Part shown: positions 8,734 through 17,360 of the stretch, piece after piece
Numbering within the stretch: position 1 is the first letter of the stretch
Layout of the letters: every line of letters starts with the position of its first letter
Notes under the pieces: model-generated
What the model was told of the DNA's origin: nothing
The model's input: the letters and a program-made list of their open reading frames with translations, nothing else
Databases searched by the model: none
Made by a program: the position numbers and the translations under genes
From: Burkholderia sp. FERM BP-3421
GTDB taxonomy: Bacteria; Pseudomonadota; Gammaproteobacteria; Burkholderiales; Burkholderiaceae
Assembly (NCBI RefSeq): GCF_028657905.1
Contig: NZ_CP117782.1
Span: 1,488,001 to 1,552,000, forward strand
DNA length: 64,000 nucleotides
Direction: 5' to 3'

Positions 8734-9093
8734 TTAGGCTGCAACGGCGGCTTTCACCTGCTTCACGATCGCAGCAAAAGCAGCCTTGTCGAACACCGCC
8801 ATATCAGCCAGCACCTTGCGGTCGAGTTCGATCGACGCCTTCTTCAGGCCGTTGATGAACACGCTGTAGGTCATGTCGTGCTGACGCACGGCCGCATTGA
8901 TACGCGTGATCCACAGTGCGCGGAACACACGCTTCTTGTTGCGGCGATCGCGGTACGCATACTGGCCTGCGCGCATCACCGCCTGCTTGGCGATGCGGTA
9001 GACGTTGTTGCGACGGCCGCGATAACCCTTGGCCAGGTTGATGATCTTCTTGTGGCGGGCCCGTGCGGTTACCCCACGTTTGACTCGAGGCAT
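8734..9093 (-). CDS. rplT: 50S ribosomal protein L20
   Basis: This 119-aa basic protein of the large subunit is needed for early 50S assembly. It starts [20 protein letters not shown] and contains [20 protein letters not shown] and the [14 protein letters not shown] block, all diagnostic of L20. The long basic N-terminal extension and globular C-terminal domain are complete. In enterobacteria L20 represses translation of rpmI-rplT by binding its own mRNA upstream. The long structured gap before rpmI here would suit the same control. It lies 29 bp after rpmI. Confidence 0.97.
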
Positions 9094-9122
9094 GTTTCTC
9101 TCCTATGAGTATCGGTTGAGGG

Positions 9123-9320
9123 TTAAGCGAACGGGAGCATCGCGCGGACGGAGTTCAGATCGGAATCATGAACTGCCGTGGCGCCGCGCAGGTGACGCTT
9201 GTTCTTCGTGGTTTTCTTGGTCAGGATGTGGCGCTTGAAGGCTTGACCGCGCTTGACGGTACCGCCCGGACGCACCACGAAGCGCTTTGCAGCGCTCTTC
9301 TTGGTCTTCATCTTAGGCAT
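9123..9320 (-). CDS. rpmI: 50S ribosomal protein L35
   Basis: L35 is a 65-aa small basic protein: [20 protein letters not shown], then [20 protein letters not shown] and the C-terminal [10 protein letters not shown]. The size and sequence match the family, and the order infC-rpmI-rplT is conserved across bacteria. The ATG at 9320 is preceded by 192 bp of non-coding sequence after infC. A longer open frame upstream is only read-through of GC-rich leader, not part of the protein. Confidence 0.96.
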
Positions 9321-9512
9321 GACGAACAACTCCAGTTTATTAGATGGACATGGGTGTGCGGTTGGCTTGCGCCCTTGACCCGCCCTTCGAAACCCAGGCC
9401 CACTTGTGTACAGCGCACCGCTTGCGCGGCCGCTGTCGTATCGGGCGCGCCGCCCTGACCGGGCGACGCGCCGAACCACTCGACGAACCGGCGCGCGCAG
9501 CGCGCCGGTTCG
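9321..9512 (-). promoter_or_regulatory. infC-rpmI intergenic leader with a perfect 12-bp hairpin
   Basis: Directly after the infC stop, CGAACCGGCGCG and its exact complement CGCGCCGGTTCG (9484-9512) form a 12-bp stem with a five-base loop. No T-tract follows on the coding strand, so it is not a classical terminator. The 192-bp leader is unusually long for this tightly packed operon. In E. coli, L20 binds RNA structure in this same interval to repress rpmI-rplT. I infer a comparable control or an RNA-processing site here. Confidence 0.6.
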
Positions 9513-10037
9513 TTACTTCTTCTTCTTCGGCGACAGCACCATGATCATCTGGCGCCCTTCCATCTTCGGCATCTGCTCGACCTGGCCGACTTCGTCGAGA
9601 TCCGAGCGCAGACGCTCGAGCATCCGCATGCCGATTTCCTGGTGAGCCATTTCGCGGCCGCGGAAACGCAACGTGATCTTCGTCTTGTCGCCTTCTTCGA
9701 GGAAGCGCACCAGATTGCGAAGCTTGACGTTGTAATCGCCGTCATCGGTACCCGGGCGGAATTTCACTTCCTTCACCTGGATGACCTTCTGCTTCAGCTT
9801 CGCCTCGTGCTGCTTCTTGGCTTCCTGGTACTTGAACTTGCCGTAGTCCATCAAACGGCACACCGGCGGAACCGCCTGAGGCGCGATTTCCACCAGGTCA
9901 ACGTCCAGCTCTTCCGATTTCCGGAAGGCCTCAGCGAGTTTTACGATCCCGATGGGCTCACCCTCGACCCCGACCAGACGCACCTCAGGCGCAGAAATTT
10001 CACCGTTGATGCGATGCGACGACTTATCAGTAGCGAT
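9513..10037 (-). CDS. infC: translation initiation factor IF-3 (ATC start codon)
   Basis: IF-3 binds the 30S subunit and rejects non-canonical start codons. I place the start at an ATC codon (10035-10037): AGAGGAAACGTAAC lies just upstream, and the encoded sequence ATDKSSHRINGEISAPEVRL restores the expected N-terminus with the RINGEI signature. No ATG lies in this stretch; an in-frame GTG at 9983 would delete it. The 174-aa product then shows the usual domain linkers (LMDYGKFKYQEAKKQHEAKL) and the C-terminal domain ending LSPKKKK. E. coli infC uses AUU and is autoregulated by IF-3 through that weak start, and the same is likely here. Confidence 0.95.
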   Translation of the reverse strand: MATDKSSHRINGEISAPEVRLVGVEGEPIGIVKLAEAFRKSEELDVDLVEIAPQAVPPVCRLMDYGKFKYQEAKKQHEAKLKQKVIQVKEVKFRPGTDDGDYNVKLRNLVRFLEEGDKTKITLRFRGREMAHQEIGMRMLERLRSDLDEVGQVEQMPKMEGRQMIMVLSPKKKK

Positions 10038-10086
10038 GTTACGTTTCCTCTAAAAATTAAAAAAACGAGCCGCGCTGCCAGGGCGG

Positions 10087-11994
10087 TTACTTGAACGTCC
10101 GCAGATCCTCATGCAGGCGCTCAACGAAGGCATCGACGGGCATTACACCAAGGTCGACGCCGCCACGGGCACGCACGGCTACCGTTTGTGCATCACGCTC
10201 CTTATCGCCCACGACGAGCAGATACGGCACTTTTTCAAGCGTGTGCTCGCGTATTTTATAGCTAATCTTCTCGTTACGCAAATCCGCCGTCACTCTAACC
10301 CCTTGTTTTTGCAACGATTGAGCAAGGGATTGCGCATAGTCGACCTGACTCTCCGCGATATTGAGGACGACAGCCTGGATCGGCGCGAGCCAGCTCGGCA
10401 TTGCACCAGCATGGTGCTCGATCAAAATGCCGAGGAAACGCTCCATCGATCCGACGATGGCCCGGTGCAGCATGACCGGCCGGCGGCGGCTGTTGTCCTC
10501 CGCCACGTACTCGGCGCCGAGGCGCTCGGGCAGCACCATGTCGAGCTGCAGCGTGCCGCACTGCCACGAACGGCCGAGCGCATCCTTGATATGGTACTCA
10601 ATCTTCGGACCATAGAACGCGCCCTCGCCCGGCAGCTCTTCCCAGCTGAGGCCGCATGCCGTCAATGCGTCGCGCAGGCCCTGCTCGGCGCGATCCCAGG
10701 TCTCGTCCGTGCCGGCGCGCTGGTCCGGGCGCAGCGACAGCTTGATGTCGATGTGCTCGAAACCGAAATCCTTGTAGACGCTCATCGCGAGCGTGTTGAA
10801 CGCGATCGATTCCGCGATGAACTGATCTTCGGTACAGAAGATGTGGGCGTCGTCCTGCACGAAGCCGCGCACGCGCATCAGGCCGTGCAGCGCACCCGAC
10901 GATTCGTTGCGGTGGCACGAACCGAACTCCGCGTAGCGCAGCGGCAGGTCGCGGTACGAGCGCAGGCCGTGGTTGAACACCTGCACGTGCCCCGGACAGT
11001 TCATCGGCTTGATCGCGTAGTCGCGCTTTTCCGATTCCGTCGTGAACATGTTCTCGCGGTAGTTCTGCCAGTGGCCGGACGCCTCCCACAGCGAGCGATC
11101 CATGATCATCGGCGTCTTGATCTCGAGGTAGCCGGCATCGTTCACGCGGCGGCGCATGTACTGCTCGACCTGCTGCCACAGCGCCCAGCCCTTCGGATGC
11201 CAGAACACCATGCCCGGCGATTCGTCCTGCATGTGGAACAGGTCGAGCTGCTTGCCGAGCTTGCGGTGGTCGCGCTTTTCCGCCTCTTCCAGCATGTGCA
11301 GGTACTGGTCCTGGTCTTCCTTGCGGGTCCAGGCCGTGCCGTAGATCCGCTGCAACTGCTCGTTCTTCGAGTCGCCGCGCCAGTAGGCGCCCGCCACCTT
11401 CATCAGCTTGAAGACCTTCAGCTTGCCCGTCGACGGCACGTGCGGGCCGCGGCACAGATCGGTGAAGCCGCCGTGCGAATACAGCTTGATCTCGTCAGCC
11501 GACGGGATCGACTCGATGATCTCGGCCTTGTACTTCTCGCCGATGTCGCGGAAGTACGCAGCCGCCTCGTCGCGCGACACCACGCGACGCGTGACCGGCT
11601 CGTCCTTCTTCGCCAGCTCCTGCATGCGCTTCTCGATCTTCTCGAGATCCTCCGGCGTGAACGGACGGTGATAGGCGAAGTCGTAGTAGAAGCCGTTGTC
11701 GATCACCGGCCCGATCGTCACCTGCGCCTCCGGATACAGCTCCTTCACCGCATACGCGAGCAAATGCGCCGCCGAGTGACGAATGATGTCGAGGCCGTCC
11801 GCATCCTTCTCCGTCACGATCGCGAGCGATGCGTCGTGGTCGATCAAGGCCGACGTATCGACCAGCTCGCCGTCCAGCTTGCCGCCGAGCGCGGCCTTCG
11901 CGAGACCGGGACCAATCGAGGCCGCCACTTCGGCGACGGTCACCGGATGCTCGTATTGTCGAACTGAGCCGTCAGGCAGGCGTATCGAAACCAT
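10087..11994 (-). CDS. thrS: threonyl-tRNA synthetase
   Basis: This 635-aa class II synthetase charges tRNA-Thr. It has an N-terminal TGS domain (VSIRLPDGSVRQYEHPVTVA), then the editing domain with HSAAHLLAYAVKELYP. The catalytic core has zinc-binding Cys/His residues in PMNCPGHVQVF and the class II motif HRNESSGALHGLMRVRGF. Motif 3 is in MLHRAIVGSMERFLGILIEH, and the anticodon-binding domain is at the C-terminus. It is the first protein gene of the operon, 49 bp before infC, and 255 bp after a tRNA-Val gene whose transcript seems to end at a hairpin in between. Confidence 0.97.
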   Translation of the reverse strand: MVSIRLPDGSVRQYEHPVTVAEVAASIGPGLAKAALGGKLDGELVDTSALIDHDASLAIVTEKDADGLDIIRHSAAHLLAYAVKELYPEAQVTIGPVIDNGFYYDFAYHRPFTPEDLEKIEKRMQELAKKDEPVTRRVVSRDEAAAYFRDIGEKYKAEIIESIPSADEIKLYSHGGFTDLCRGPHVPSTGKLKVFKLMKVAGAYWRGDSKNEQLQRIYGTAWTRKEDQDQYLHMLEEAEKRDHRKLGKQLDLFHMQDESPGMVFWHPKGWALWQQVEQYMRRRVNDAGYLEIKTPMIMDRSLWEASGHWQNYRENMFTTESEKRDYAIKPMNCPGHVQVFNHGLRSYRDLPLRYAEFGSCHRNESSGALHGLMRVRGFVQDDAHIFCTEDQFIAESIAFNTLAMSVYKDFGFEHIDIKLSLRPDQRAGTDETWDRAEQGLRDALTACGLSWEELPGEGAFYGPKIEYHIKDALGRSWQCGTLQLDMVLPERLGAEYVAEDNSRRRPVMLHRAIVGSMERFLGILIEHHAGAMPSWLAPIQAVVLNIAESQVDYAQSLAQSLQKQGVRVTADLRNEKISYKIREHTLEKVPYLLVVGDKERDAQTVAVRARGGVDLGVMPVDAFVERLHEDLRTFK

Positions 11995-12052
11995 AGCAAT
12001 CTCCGTGATGCCGACAGTGAGCGGCAGGCAAACAACACATTAAGAAAATAGC

Positions 12053-12092
12053 GATAAAAAAAATGCGGCCCCGCTTTCGAGGGGCCGCATTT
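12053..12092 (-). terminator. intrinsic terminator between tRNA-Val and thrS
   Basis: AAATGCGGCCCC and GGGGCCGCATTT form a perfect 12-bp stem with an eight-base loop. On the minus strand it is followed by a run of T residues (the A-run at 12055-12063). It ends the tRNA-Val transcript about 160 bases past the tRNA and lies about 60 bases ahead of thrS, where it could also act as a leader attenuator. Confidence 0.8.
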
Positions 12093-12249
12093 CGATACTT
12101 CACTTACTGCAAGGCGAAACGGTTCCTCGACTAGCGTCGCTCCGAAATCGTTTCGGTCAACGTTCGCGGTGTCATAACCGTATTCGCCTTTTGCGTAGAA
12201 TTTTCTACTGCCGCCCCAGCCCGGAAATCCGGCCTGGAACCGATGTCGT

Positions 12250-12326
12250 TGGTAGGCTCGATTGGATTCGAACCAACGACCCCCACCATGTCAAGGTGGT
12301 GCTCTAACCAACTGAGCTACGAGCCT
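12250..12326 (-). tRNA. tRNA-Val (anticodon GAC)
   Basis: On the minus strand the 77-nt sequence folds as a standard cloverleaf. The acceptor stem is AGGCTCG with CGAGCCT, followed by discriminator A and an encoded CCA. The D-arm is AGCTCAGTTGGTTAGAGC. The anticodon stem CCACC/GGTGG encloses loop TTGACAT with anticodon GAC, which reads GUC and GUU valine codons. The T-arm contains GTTCGAATC. It has its own strong promoter and a downstream terminator and stands upstream of thrS. Confidence 0.95.
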
Positions 12327-12339
12327 GTCGAGAAACGAG

Positions 12340-12368
12340 ATTATATGGACCTCTTTCATTCCTGGCAA
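12340..12368 (-). promoter_or_regulatory. sigma70-type promoter of tRNA-Val
   Basis: On the minus strand TTGCCA (12363-12368) is separated by exactly 17 bases from TATAAT (12340-12345). That places transcription start about seven bases before the mature tRNA 5' end. It is the best consensus promoter I see in the window, as expected for a stable RNA gene. Confidence 0.8.
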
Positions 12369-12424
12369 GTGGTTTGATGCAAATTCTCAAAACACCCGCC
12401 AGGCACGCGCCGGGCCCGGCCCGC

Positions 12425-14668
12425 TCAGGTCTTGCGCGTGGCCCGCACGACGCCGCCCACCTCGCCGAGCAGCGTGCACGCGCGCTGCACCTGCGCCGAA
12501 TTCGACACCTCGACCGTGAACTGCATGAACGCCGCGTTGCGCCGGCTCTGGGTCTTCACGCCGACCACATTCATCTTCTCGCGCGCGAACACTTCGGAAA
12601 TATCGCGCAACAGCCCCTGCCGGTCGCTCGCCTCGATCATCAGATCCACCGGATACACCGACGCGCCCCGCCCGCCCAGCACCTCGGCCGACCAGGTGGT
12701 CTGCAGCACCCGCTCGGGCGCGCGCTCGGCCATGCGCTGGAAGGTCGCGCAATCGCTGCGGTGGATCGACATGCCCTTGCCGCGCGTGACGAAGCCGCTG
12801 ATCGGATCGGGCGGCGCGGGGCGGCAGCAGCGCGCGAGCTGCGTGAGCAGCGCATCGACGCCGACCACCAGCACGCCGGTCGACGCGCCGTGCGCGACGC
12901 TCGAACCACTGCTGCGCTTCTCGAAGTGCTCGGGCGCCTCCGGCTCGGGTTCCGGCGGCGGCGCATCGGACAGTGCCTGCTCGACATGGCGCAGGCTGAA
13001 CTCTTCCTTGCCGACCACCGAGAACAGCTCGTCCGGCGCCTTGAAGCCCAGCTTCGCCGCCAGGTGATCGAGATTCACCGAGGTCTTGCCCTCGCGCTGC
13101 AAGGTCTTCTCGACCAGCGCGCGGCCGCGCGTGATGTTCTCCTGATGCTCCACCAGGTTGAACCACGCACGCACCTTCTGCCGCGCGCGCGAGCTGTGCA
13201 GATAGCCGAGCTGCGGATTGAGCCAGTCGCGCGACGGTCCGCCCTCCTTCACCGACACGATCTCGACCGTCTGGCCGTTCTGCAGTGTCGTATTGAGCGG
13301 CACCATCGCGCCGTCGACGCGCGCGCCCCGGCAACGGTGGCCCAGCTCGCTGTGCAGGTGGTAGGCGAAATCGACGGGCGTCGCGCCCTGCGGCAGTGCG
13401 ATCACGCGCGCCTGCGGCGTCAGCACGTAGATGTGGTCGTCGTCGAGCGAGGTCTCGCGCAGCTGCGCCCAGGCCTCGCGACCGTCCATCGCGCCGGGCG
13501 AGCCGCCCTCCTCGACATCGTCCTTCCAGGCGAGCAGCTGGCGCAGCCACGCGATCTTCTCATCGTACTTGTCGTTCGCGGCGAACTGGCCGCCGTAGCC
13601 GCGCGTGCCGGCCTCCTTGTAGCGCCAGTGCGCGGCGACGCCATACTCGGCGAAGCGATGCATCTCCTGCGTGCGGATCTGCACCTCGAAGGCCCGCCCG
13701 TCGTCACCGATCACGACCGTATGCAGGGACTTGTAGCCGTTCGGCTTCGGCCGCGAGATGTAGTCGTCGAACTCCTTCGGCACCGGCTGCCACAGGTGAT
13801 GGACGATGCCGAGCACCGTGTAGCAATCCTTGATGTCCGGCACGATCACGCGGAACGCGCGCACGTCGTACAGCTCGGAGAAATCCAGCTCCTTGCCGCG
13901 CATCTTGCGCCAGATGCTGTAGATGTGCTTCGGGCGGCCGCTCACGTCGGCCGGGATCTGCGCGGCCGCCAGCTCGCGCTGCAGGCGCTCGATCGCCTCC
14001 GCGACGTAGGCCTCGCGCTCGATGCGCTTCTCGTCGAGCAACTTCGCGATGCGCTTGTAGGTCTGCGGATCCTCGAAGCGAAACGCGAGGTCCTCCAGCT
14101 CCCACTTCAGCTGCCAGATGCCGAGCCGGTTCGCGAGCGGCGCATAGATGTCGAGCGTCTCGCGCGCGACATCCGGCGGCGGCGCCAGCTTCGCGGCCGC
14201 GTAGTAGCGCAGCGACTGCAGGCGCGACGCGAGCCGGATCAGCACCACGCGAATGTCCTGCGCGAACGCGAGCAGCATCTTGCGCAGCGCCTCGATCTGC
14301 GCGCGGCGCGCGGCCTGCGCGTCGCGGCCCGCCTCCGGCAGCAGATTCTGCGCGGCCCGCATGCTCACGGTGCCGAGCCGCAGCAGCTTGCGCACGTCGG
14401 CGACGAGACGCGCCACCTCGTCGCCGAAACGGCTCGCGATCACGTTTTCCGGATCGTCCAGGTGCGGCGTCAGCGCGAACAGCGCCGCGGCCCGCACCGC
14501 CTCCGGATCGACGTTCAGCGTGCGCATGATCGCCGCGGTGCCGCTCGCGTGGTCGGCGAGCCGCTCGCCCGACGACAGGCACGCGTCGCCCGCATGCTCG
14601 CGCACGAACGCCAGCACGTCGTCGAACGAAGGTGCGGCGGCCGTCGCAGGCGTCTGATCGGTGATCAT
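12425..14668 (-). CDS. relA: GTP pyrophosphokinase, monofunctional RelA type
   Basis: RelA makes (p)ppGpp on starved ribosomes. From the ATG at 14668 the protein is 747 aa. The N-terminal HD domain is degenerate: ALTPHLDDP stands where hydrolases have LLHDVIEDT. The synthetase domain carries EFDD (in PKEFDDYISRPKPNGYKSLH), the acidic EXDD motif of RelA rather than RXKD of bifunctional Rel/SpoT. TGS follows (RVIALPQGATPVDFAYHLHS), then helical and CRCC-like regions with the LARCCRPAPPDPISGF block, and an ACT domain at the end. I therefore predict synthesis without hydrolysis. A longer open frame upstream has no ribosome site and overlaps the neighbouring gene. Confidence 0.94.
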   Translation of the reverse strand: MITDQTPATAAAPSFDDVLAFVREHAGDACLSSGERLADHASGTAAIMRTLNVDPEAVRAAALFALTPHLDDPENVIASRFGDEVARLVADVRKLLRLGTVSMRAAQNLLPEAGRDAQAARRAQIEALRKMLLAFAQDIRVVLIRLASRLQSLRYYAAAKLAPPPDVARETLDIYAPLANRLGIWQLKWELEDLAFRFEDPQTYKRIAKLLDEKRIEREAYVAEAIERLQRELAAAQIPADVSGRPKHIYSIWRKMRGKELDFSELYDVRAFRVIVPDIKDCYTVLGIVHHLWQPVPKEFDDYISRPKPNGYKSLHTVVIGDDGRAFEVQIRTQEMHRFAEYGVAAHWRYKEAGTRGYGGQFAANDKYDEKIAWLRQLLAWKDDVEEGGSPGAMDGREAWAQLRETSLDDDHIYVLTPQARVIALPQGATPVDFAYHLHSELGHRCRGARVDGAMVPLNTTLQNGQTVEIVSVKEGGPSRDWLNPQLGYLHSSRARQKVRAWFNLVEHQENITRGRALVEKTLQREGKTSVNLDHLAAKLGFKAPDELFSVVGKEEFSLRHVEQALSDAPPPEPEPEAPEHFEKRSSGSSVAHGASTGVLVVGVDALLTQLARCCRPAPPDPISGFVTRGKGMSIHRSDCATFQRMAERAPERVLQTTWSAEVLGGRGASVYPVDLMIEASDRQGLLRDISEVFAREKMNVVGVKTQSRRNAAFMQFTVEVSNSAQVQRACTLLGEVGGVVRATRKT

Positions 14669-14706
14669 CGCACCGCCAACCGGAATGCTGTCATCGCGAA
14701 CCGCTC

Positions 14707-15060
14707 TCAGCTCCGTTGCGCCGCGACCACGACGATCTCGACCAGGCACGCGGGATTCGCGAGCTTCGCCTCGACCGTGGCGCGCGGCGGCGTGGCGCCT
14801 TGCGCGACCCATGCATCCCACACCGCGTTCATGCCCGCGAAATGCACCATGTCCGAGATGAAGATCTGGACCGACAGCAGGTGCGACTTGTCGCTGTTCG
14901 CTTCCGCGAGCAGCCGGTCGACGTGGCCCAGCACTTCGCGCGTCTGGCCCGTGATGTCCTGCGCCGTGTCTTCCGCGATCTGGCCGGCGAGGTATACCGT
15001 GCCGTTGTGGATCGCGATTTCGGACAGGCGGGGGCCGACGTGGTGACGAGTAACTGCCAT
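14707..15060 (-). CDS. RidA/YjgF/UK114 family protein
   Basis: This 117-aa protein has the RidA fold. The family deaminates reactive enamine/imine intermediates, chiefly 2-aminoacrylate. GTVYLAGQIAEDTAQDITGQ is the usual N-terminal block. The catalytic-site Arg lies in PPRATVEAKLANPACLVEIV, followed by a Glu of the signature. It is 38 bp upstream of relA on the same strand and may be co-transcribed. The exact substrate of this subgroup is not determined by sequence. Confidence 0.9.
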   Translation of the reverse strand: MAVTRHHVGPRLSEIAIHNGTVYLAGQIAEDTAQDITGQTREVLGHVDRLLAEANSDKSHLLSVQIFISDMVHFAGMNAVWDAWVAQGATPPRATVEAKLANPACLVEIVVVAAQRS

Positions 15061-15135
15061 GAGAATTCCCGGATAGAAATAATGGATCGAAGGACGGCGC
15101 GGCGGGCCTCCGGCCGCGCGGCGCCGAACTGCATA

Positions 15136-16041
15136 TTATGACGCGAGTCCCGCGTCATCGACGAAAAAACGGCGCGCGATCGCGATCTGCCCGGCGCTGA
15201 TGAAGGCCGGCGCATGGCCTGCATCCGCGATCTCGACCCGCGTCACCGCGCGGCCGCGTGCGACCATCTCGTCGACGGTCGCCGCCGAGAGCAGGTCCGA
15301 CTCCGCCCCGCGCACCACCAACAGCGGTCCCGCGAACGACTCGAGCGAACGCCACAGCAGCGCTTCGCCCAGCGCGGTCTGCTCGGGCGTCGCCGCGCGG
15401 ATCGCGACGCCGATACGCGGATCGTAGCGCGCGACCCATGCGCCGTCGTCGCGCCGCCGCAGCAGCGGCCGGTTCAGCTCGCGCCAGTCGTCGGCCGTGA
15501 GCGGACCGAACGGCAACGCGAGCGATGCCAGGTAGTCGACCCCCTCCTGTTCGGTCGCGAAGGCCTGCTCGACACCCACGTATTCGCCGATCCGCCCGAG
15601 CGCGGCGGGCTCGATGCGCGGCCCGATATCGTTGACGATCATGCGCGCGATCGGCGTGCCCGGCAGCCCGGCGAGCGCGAAGCCGATCAGGCCGCCCATC
15701 GAGGTGCCGAACCAGTCGACGGACTCGACGTCGAGCCGTGCGATCAGCGTCACCATGTCGGCCGCGTACTGGGGCACGCCATACAGCAGCGGATCCGCGA
15801 GCCAGTCCGAGCGGCCGCGACCGGCCACGTCCGGACAGATCACCCGGTAGGCATCCGACAACCCGGCCGCGAGCCGGTCGAAATCGCGGCCGGAACGCGT
15901 GAGCCCATGCACGCAGACCAGCACGCGCGGATTCGCCGGGTCACCCCACTCCGTATAGGCGATCCGGTGCAGGCCGGCCGGGCTCGCGCACTGGACGCGG
16001 CGCTCGCGGGGGGAAACGGAATGGGAAATGGACGAAGGCAT
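15136..16041 (-). CDS. alpha/beta hydrolase
   Basis: The 301-aa product has the alpha/beta-hydrolase fold. The oxyanion-hole motif is VCVHGLTRSGRDFD (near residue 43), the nucleophile elbow is GTSMGG, and a probable acid is in GAESDLLSA. The catalytic His is in DAGHAPAF near the C-terminus. I chose the ATG at 16041, which has GGGGTG upstream and gives MPSSISHSVSPRER; longer frames run through intergenic sequence. Substrate is unknown: esterase, lactonase or C-C hydrolase are all possible. The RidA and relA genes follow on the same strand with a 75-bp gap. Confidence 0.88.
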   Translation of the reverse strand: MPSSISHSVSPRERRVQCASPAGLHRIAYTEWGDPANPRVLVCVHGLTRSGRDFDRLAAGLSDAYRVICPDVAGRGRSDWLADPLLYGVPQYAADMVTLIARLDVESVDWFGTSMGGLIGFALAGLPGTPIARMIVNDIGPRIEPAALGRIGEYVGVEQAFATEQEGVDYLASLALPFGPLTADDWRELNRPLLRRRDDGAWVARYDPRIGVAIRAATPEQTALGEALLWRSLESFAGPLLVVRGAESDLLSAATVDEMVARGRAVTRVEIADAGHAPAFISAGQIAIARRFFVDDAGLAS

Positions 16042-16500
16042 CGTGACACCCCAGGAAAGGAGAAGGGGAAGACGGCCGGGCGACATCGCCTGCTGGTCGG
16101 CCCGCCGACGGCAACGATCCGATTTAAACACATCCCGCCGCCCTCCTGATTGCACGCGCGTCGCGCGCGCCAACCCGCCGCGGCGCAGCCCCGCCATCGC
16201 CTTTCATTCCACCCAAATCGAAACAATGCAAAGAATTGAACCAATCAGGAAAGCACTGTGATCGCCAACAATATCGCTCATCCCGCCCATCGTTGAGCAA
16301 AGCCGTATTGCATCAACCGGTTCCGCCCGCCGCCCCCTGCACCGATCCGCCCTCGGCATGCGAAAAACCTCCAGCCTACGGTTTGATTTTCACGGGATTG
16401 ACTCATAAGTTAATTCCATTTCATGCTTAGCGCGTCGCCCCGGCGCTGACGGGAATTCCGCCGGCACAGGTACGTCACGCCCGTCATCGGAGTGCCAGCA
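16042..16500. other. 459-bp intergenic region, no gene seen
   Basis: This gap between two divergent genes is less GC-rich than its surroundings, especially 16200-16430. It should hold the promoters for the hydrolase (minus) and the methyltransferase (plus). I find no ORF with a ribosome site, no tRNA and no convincing paired -35/-10 element. Frames crossing it look like GC-bias artefacts. Confidence 0.5.
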
Positions 16501-17322
16501 ATGTGGGACGACACGCTTGCCCGGCCCGGCCACCGTCATTGGGATCCGACGCTCTACCTGAAGTACGCGGACCTGCGCCTGCGCCCCGCGCTCGAGCTGC
16601 TGCGGCGCATACCGCTCGCCGCACCCGACTCGATCCATGATCTCGGCTGCGGCCCCGGCGACACGACGCTCGCACTACGCGAACGCTGGCCCGACGCACA
16701 CCTGTGCGGCGTCGACCATTCCCTCGACATGCTCGACACCGCGCGCGCCCGGGCGCCGGAACTCGACTGGCGGCAGGCGGACATCGCCAGTTGGGCGCCC
16801 GCGCGCACGACCGACCTGATCTTCGCGAGCGCCGTGCTGCACTTCCTCGGCGATCACGACACGCTGCTGCCGCGTCTGCTGCATCACGTGCGGCCCGGCG
16901 GCTGCCTGGCCCTGCACATGCCGGACTGGTGGTCCACGCCGTGGTATCGGCTGATGCACGAGGTGCTCGCGACCGGCGGCCCGGCCGGACAGGCGCTCGG
17001 CACGCCCGAACTGCGCATGGCGCTCGCGCGCAATCCCGTCGAGAGCGCGCCGTTCTACTACACCTTGCTGGCCCCGCACGCACACCGCATCGACATCTGG
17101 GAAACCGACTACCTGCAGGTCGTCGACGGCGACGACCCCGTGTTCGAATGGATCCGCGCCTCCGGGTTGCGGACGGTCACCGACCATCTCGGGGAAGCCG
17201 AGCGCGCGCGCTTCGTCGCGCAATACCTGCCGCGGCTGCGCGGTCTCTACCCGCGCAGGGCGGACGGCCAGACGCTGTTCCCGTTCAAGCGCCTGTTCAT
17301 CGTCGCGCAGCGGCGGGAATGA
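16501..17322 (+). CDS. tam: trans-aconitate 2-methyltransferase-like SAM-dependent methyltransferase
   Basis: This 273-aa class I methyltransferase is closest in layout to Tam, which methylates trans-aconitate to remove a TCA-cycle inhibitor. Motif I is HDLGCGPGDTTLAL (near residue 46), followed by GVDHSLDMLD and the post-motif region FASAVLHFLGDH. The N-terminal YLKYADLRLRPALELLRRI and C-terminal LFPFKRLFIVAQ also fit Tam. GGAG at 16489 supports the ATG at 16501; an in-frame GTG three codons earlier overlaps that site. It lies 38 bp upstream of a flavoprotein gene, so it probably starts an operon. Confidence 0.8.
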   Translation: MWDDTLARPGHRHWDPTLYLKYADLRLRPALELLRRIPLAAPDSIHDLGCGPGDTTLALRERWPDAHLCGVDHSLDMLDTARARAPELDWRQADIASWAPARTTDLIFASAVLHFLGDHDTLLPRLLHHVRPGGCLALHMPDWWSTPWYRLMHEVLATGGPAGQALGTPELRMALARNPVESAPFYYTLLAPHAHRIDIWETDYLQVVDGDDPVFEWIRASGLRTVTDHLGEAERARFVAQYLPRLRGLYPRRADGQTLFPFKRLFIVAQRRE

Positions 17323-17360
17323 AGCGGCCGACGGTTCATGCTTCGAAGGAGCGGCTCACC

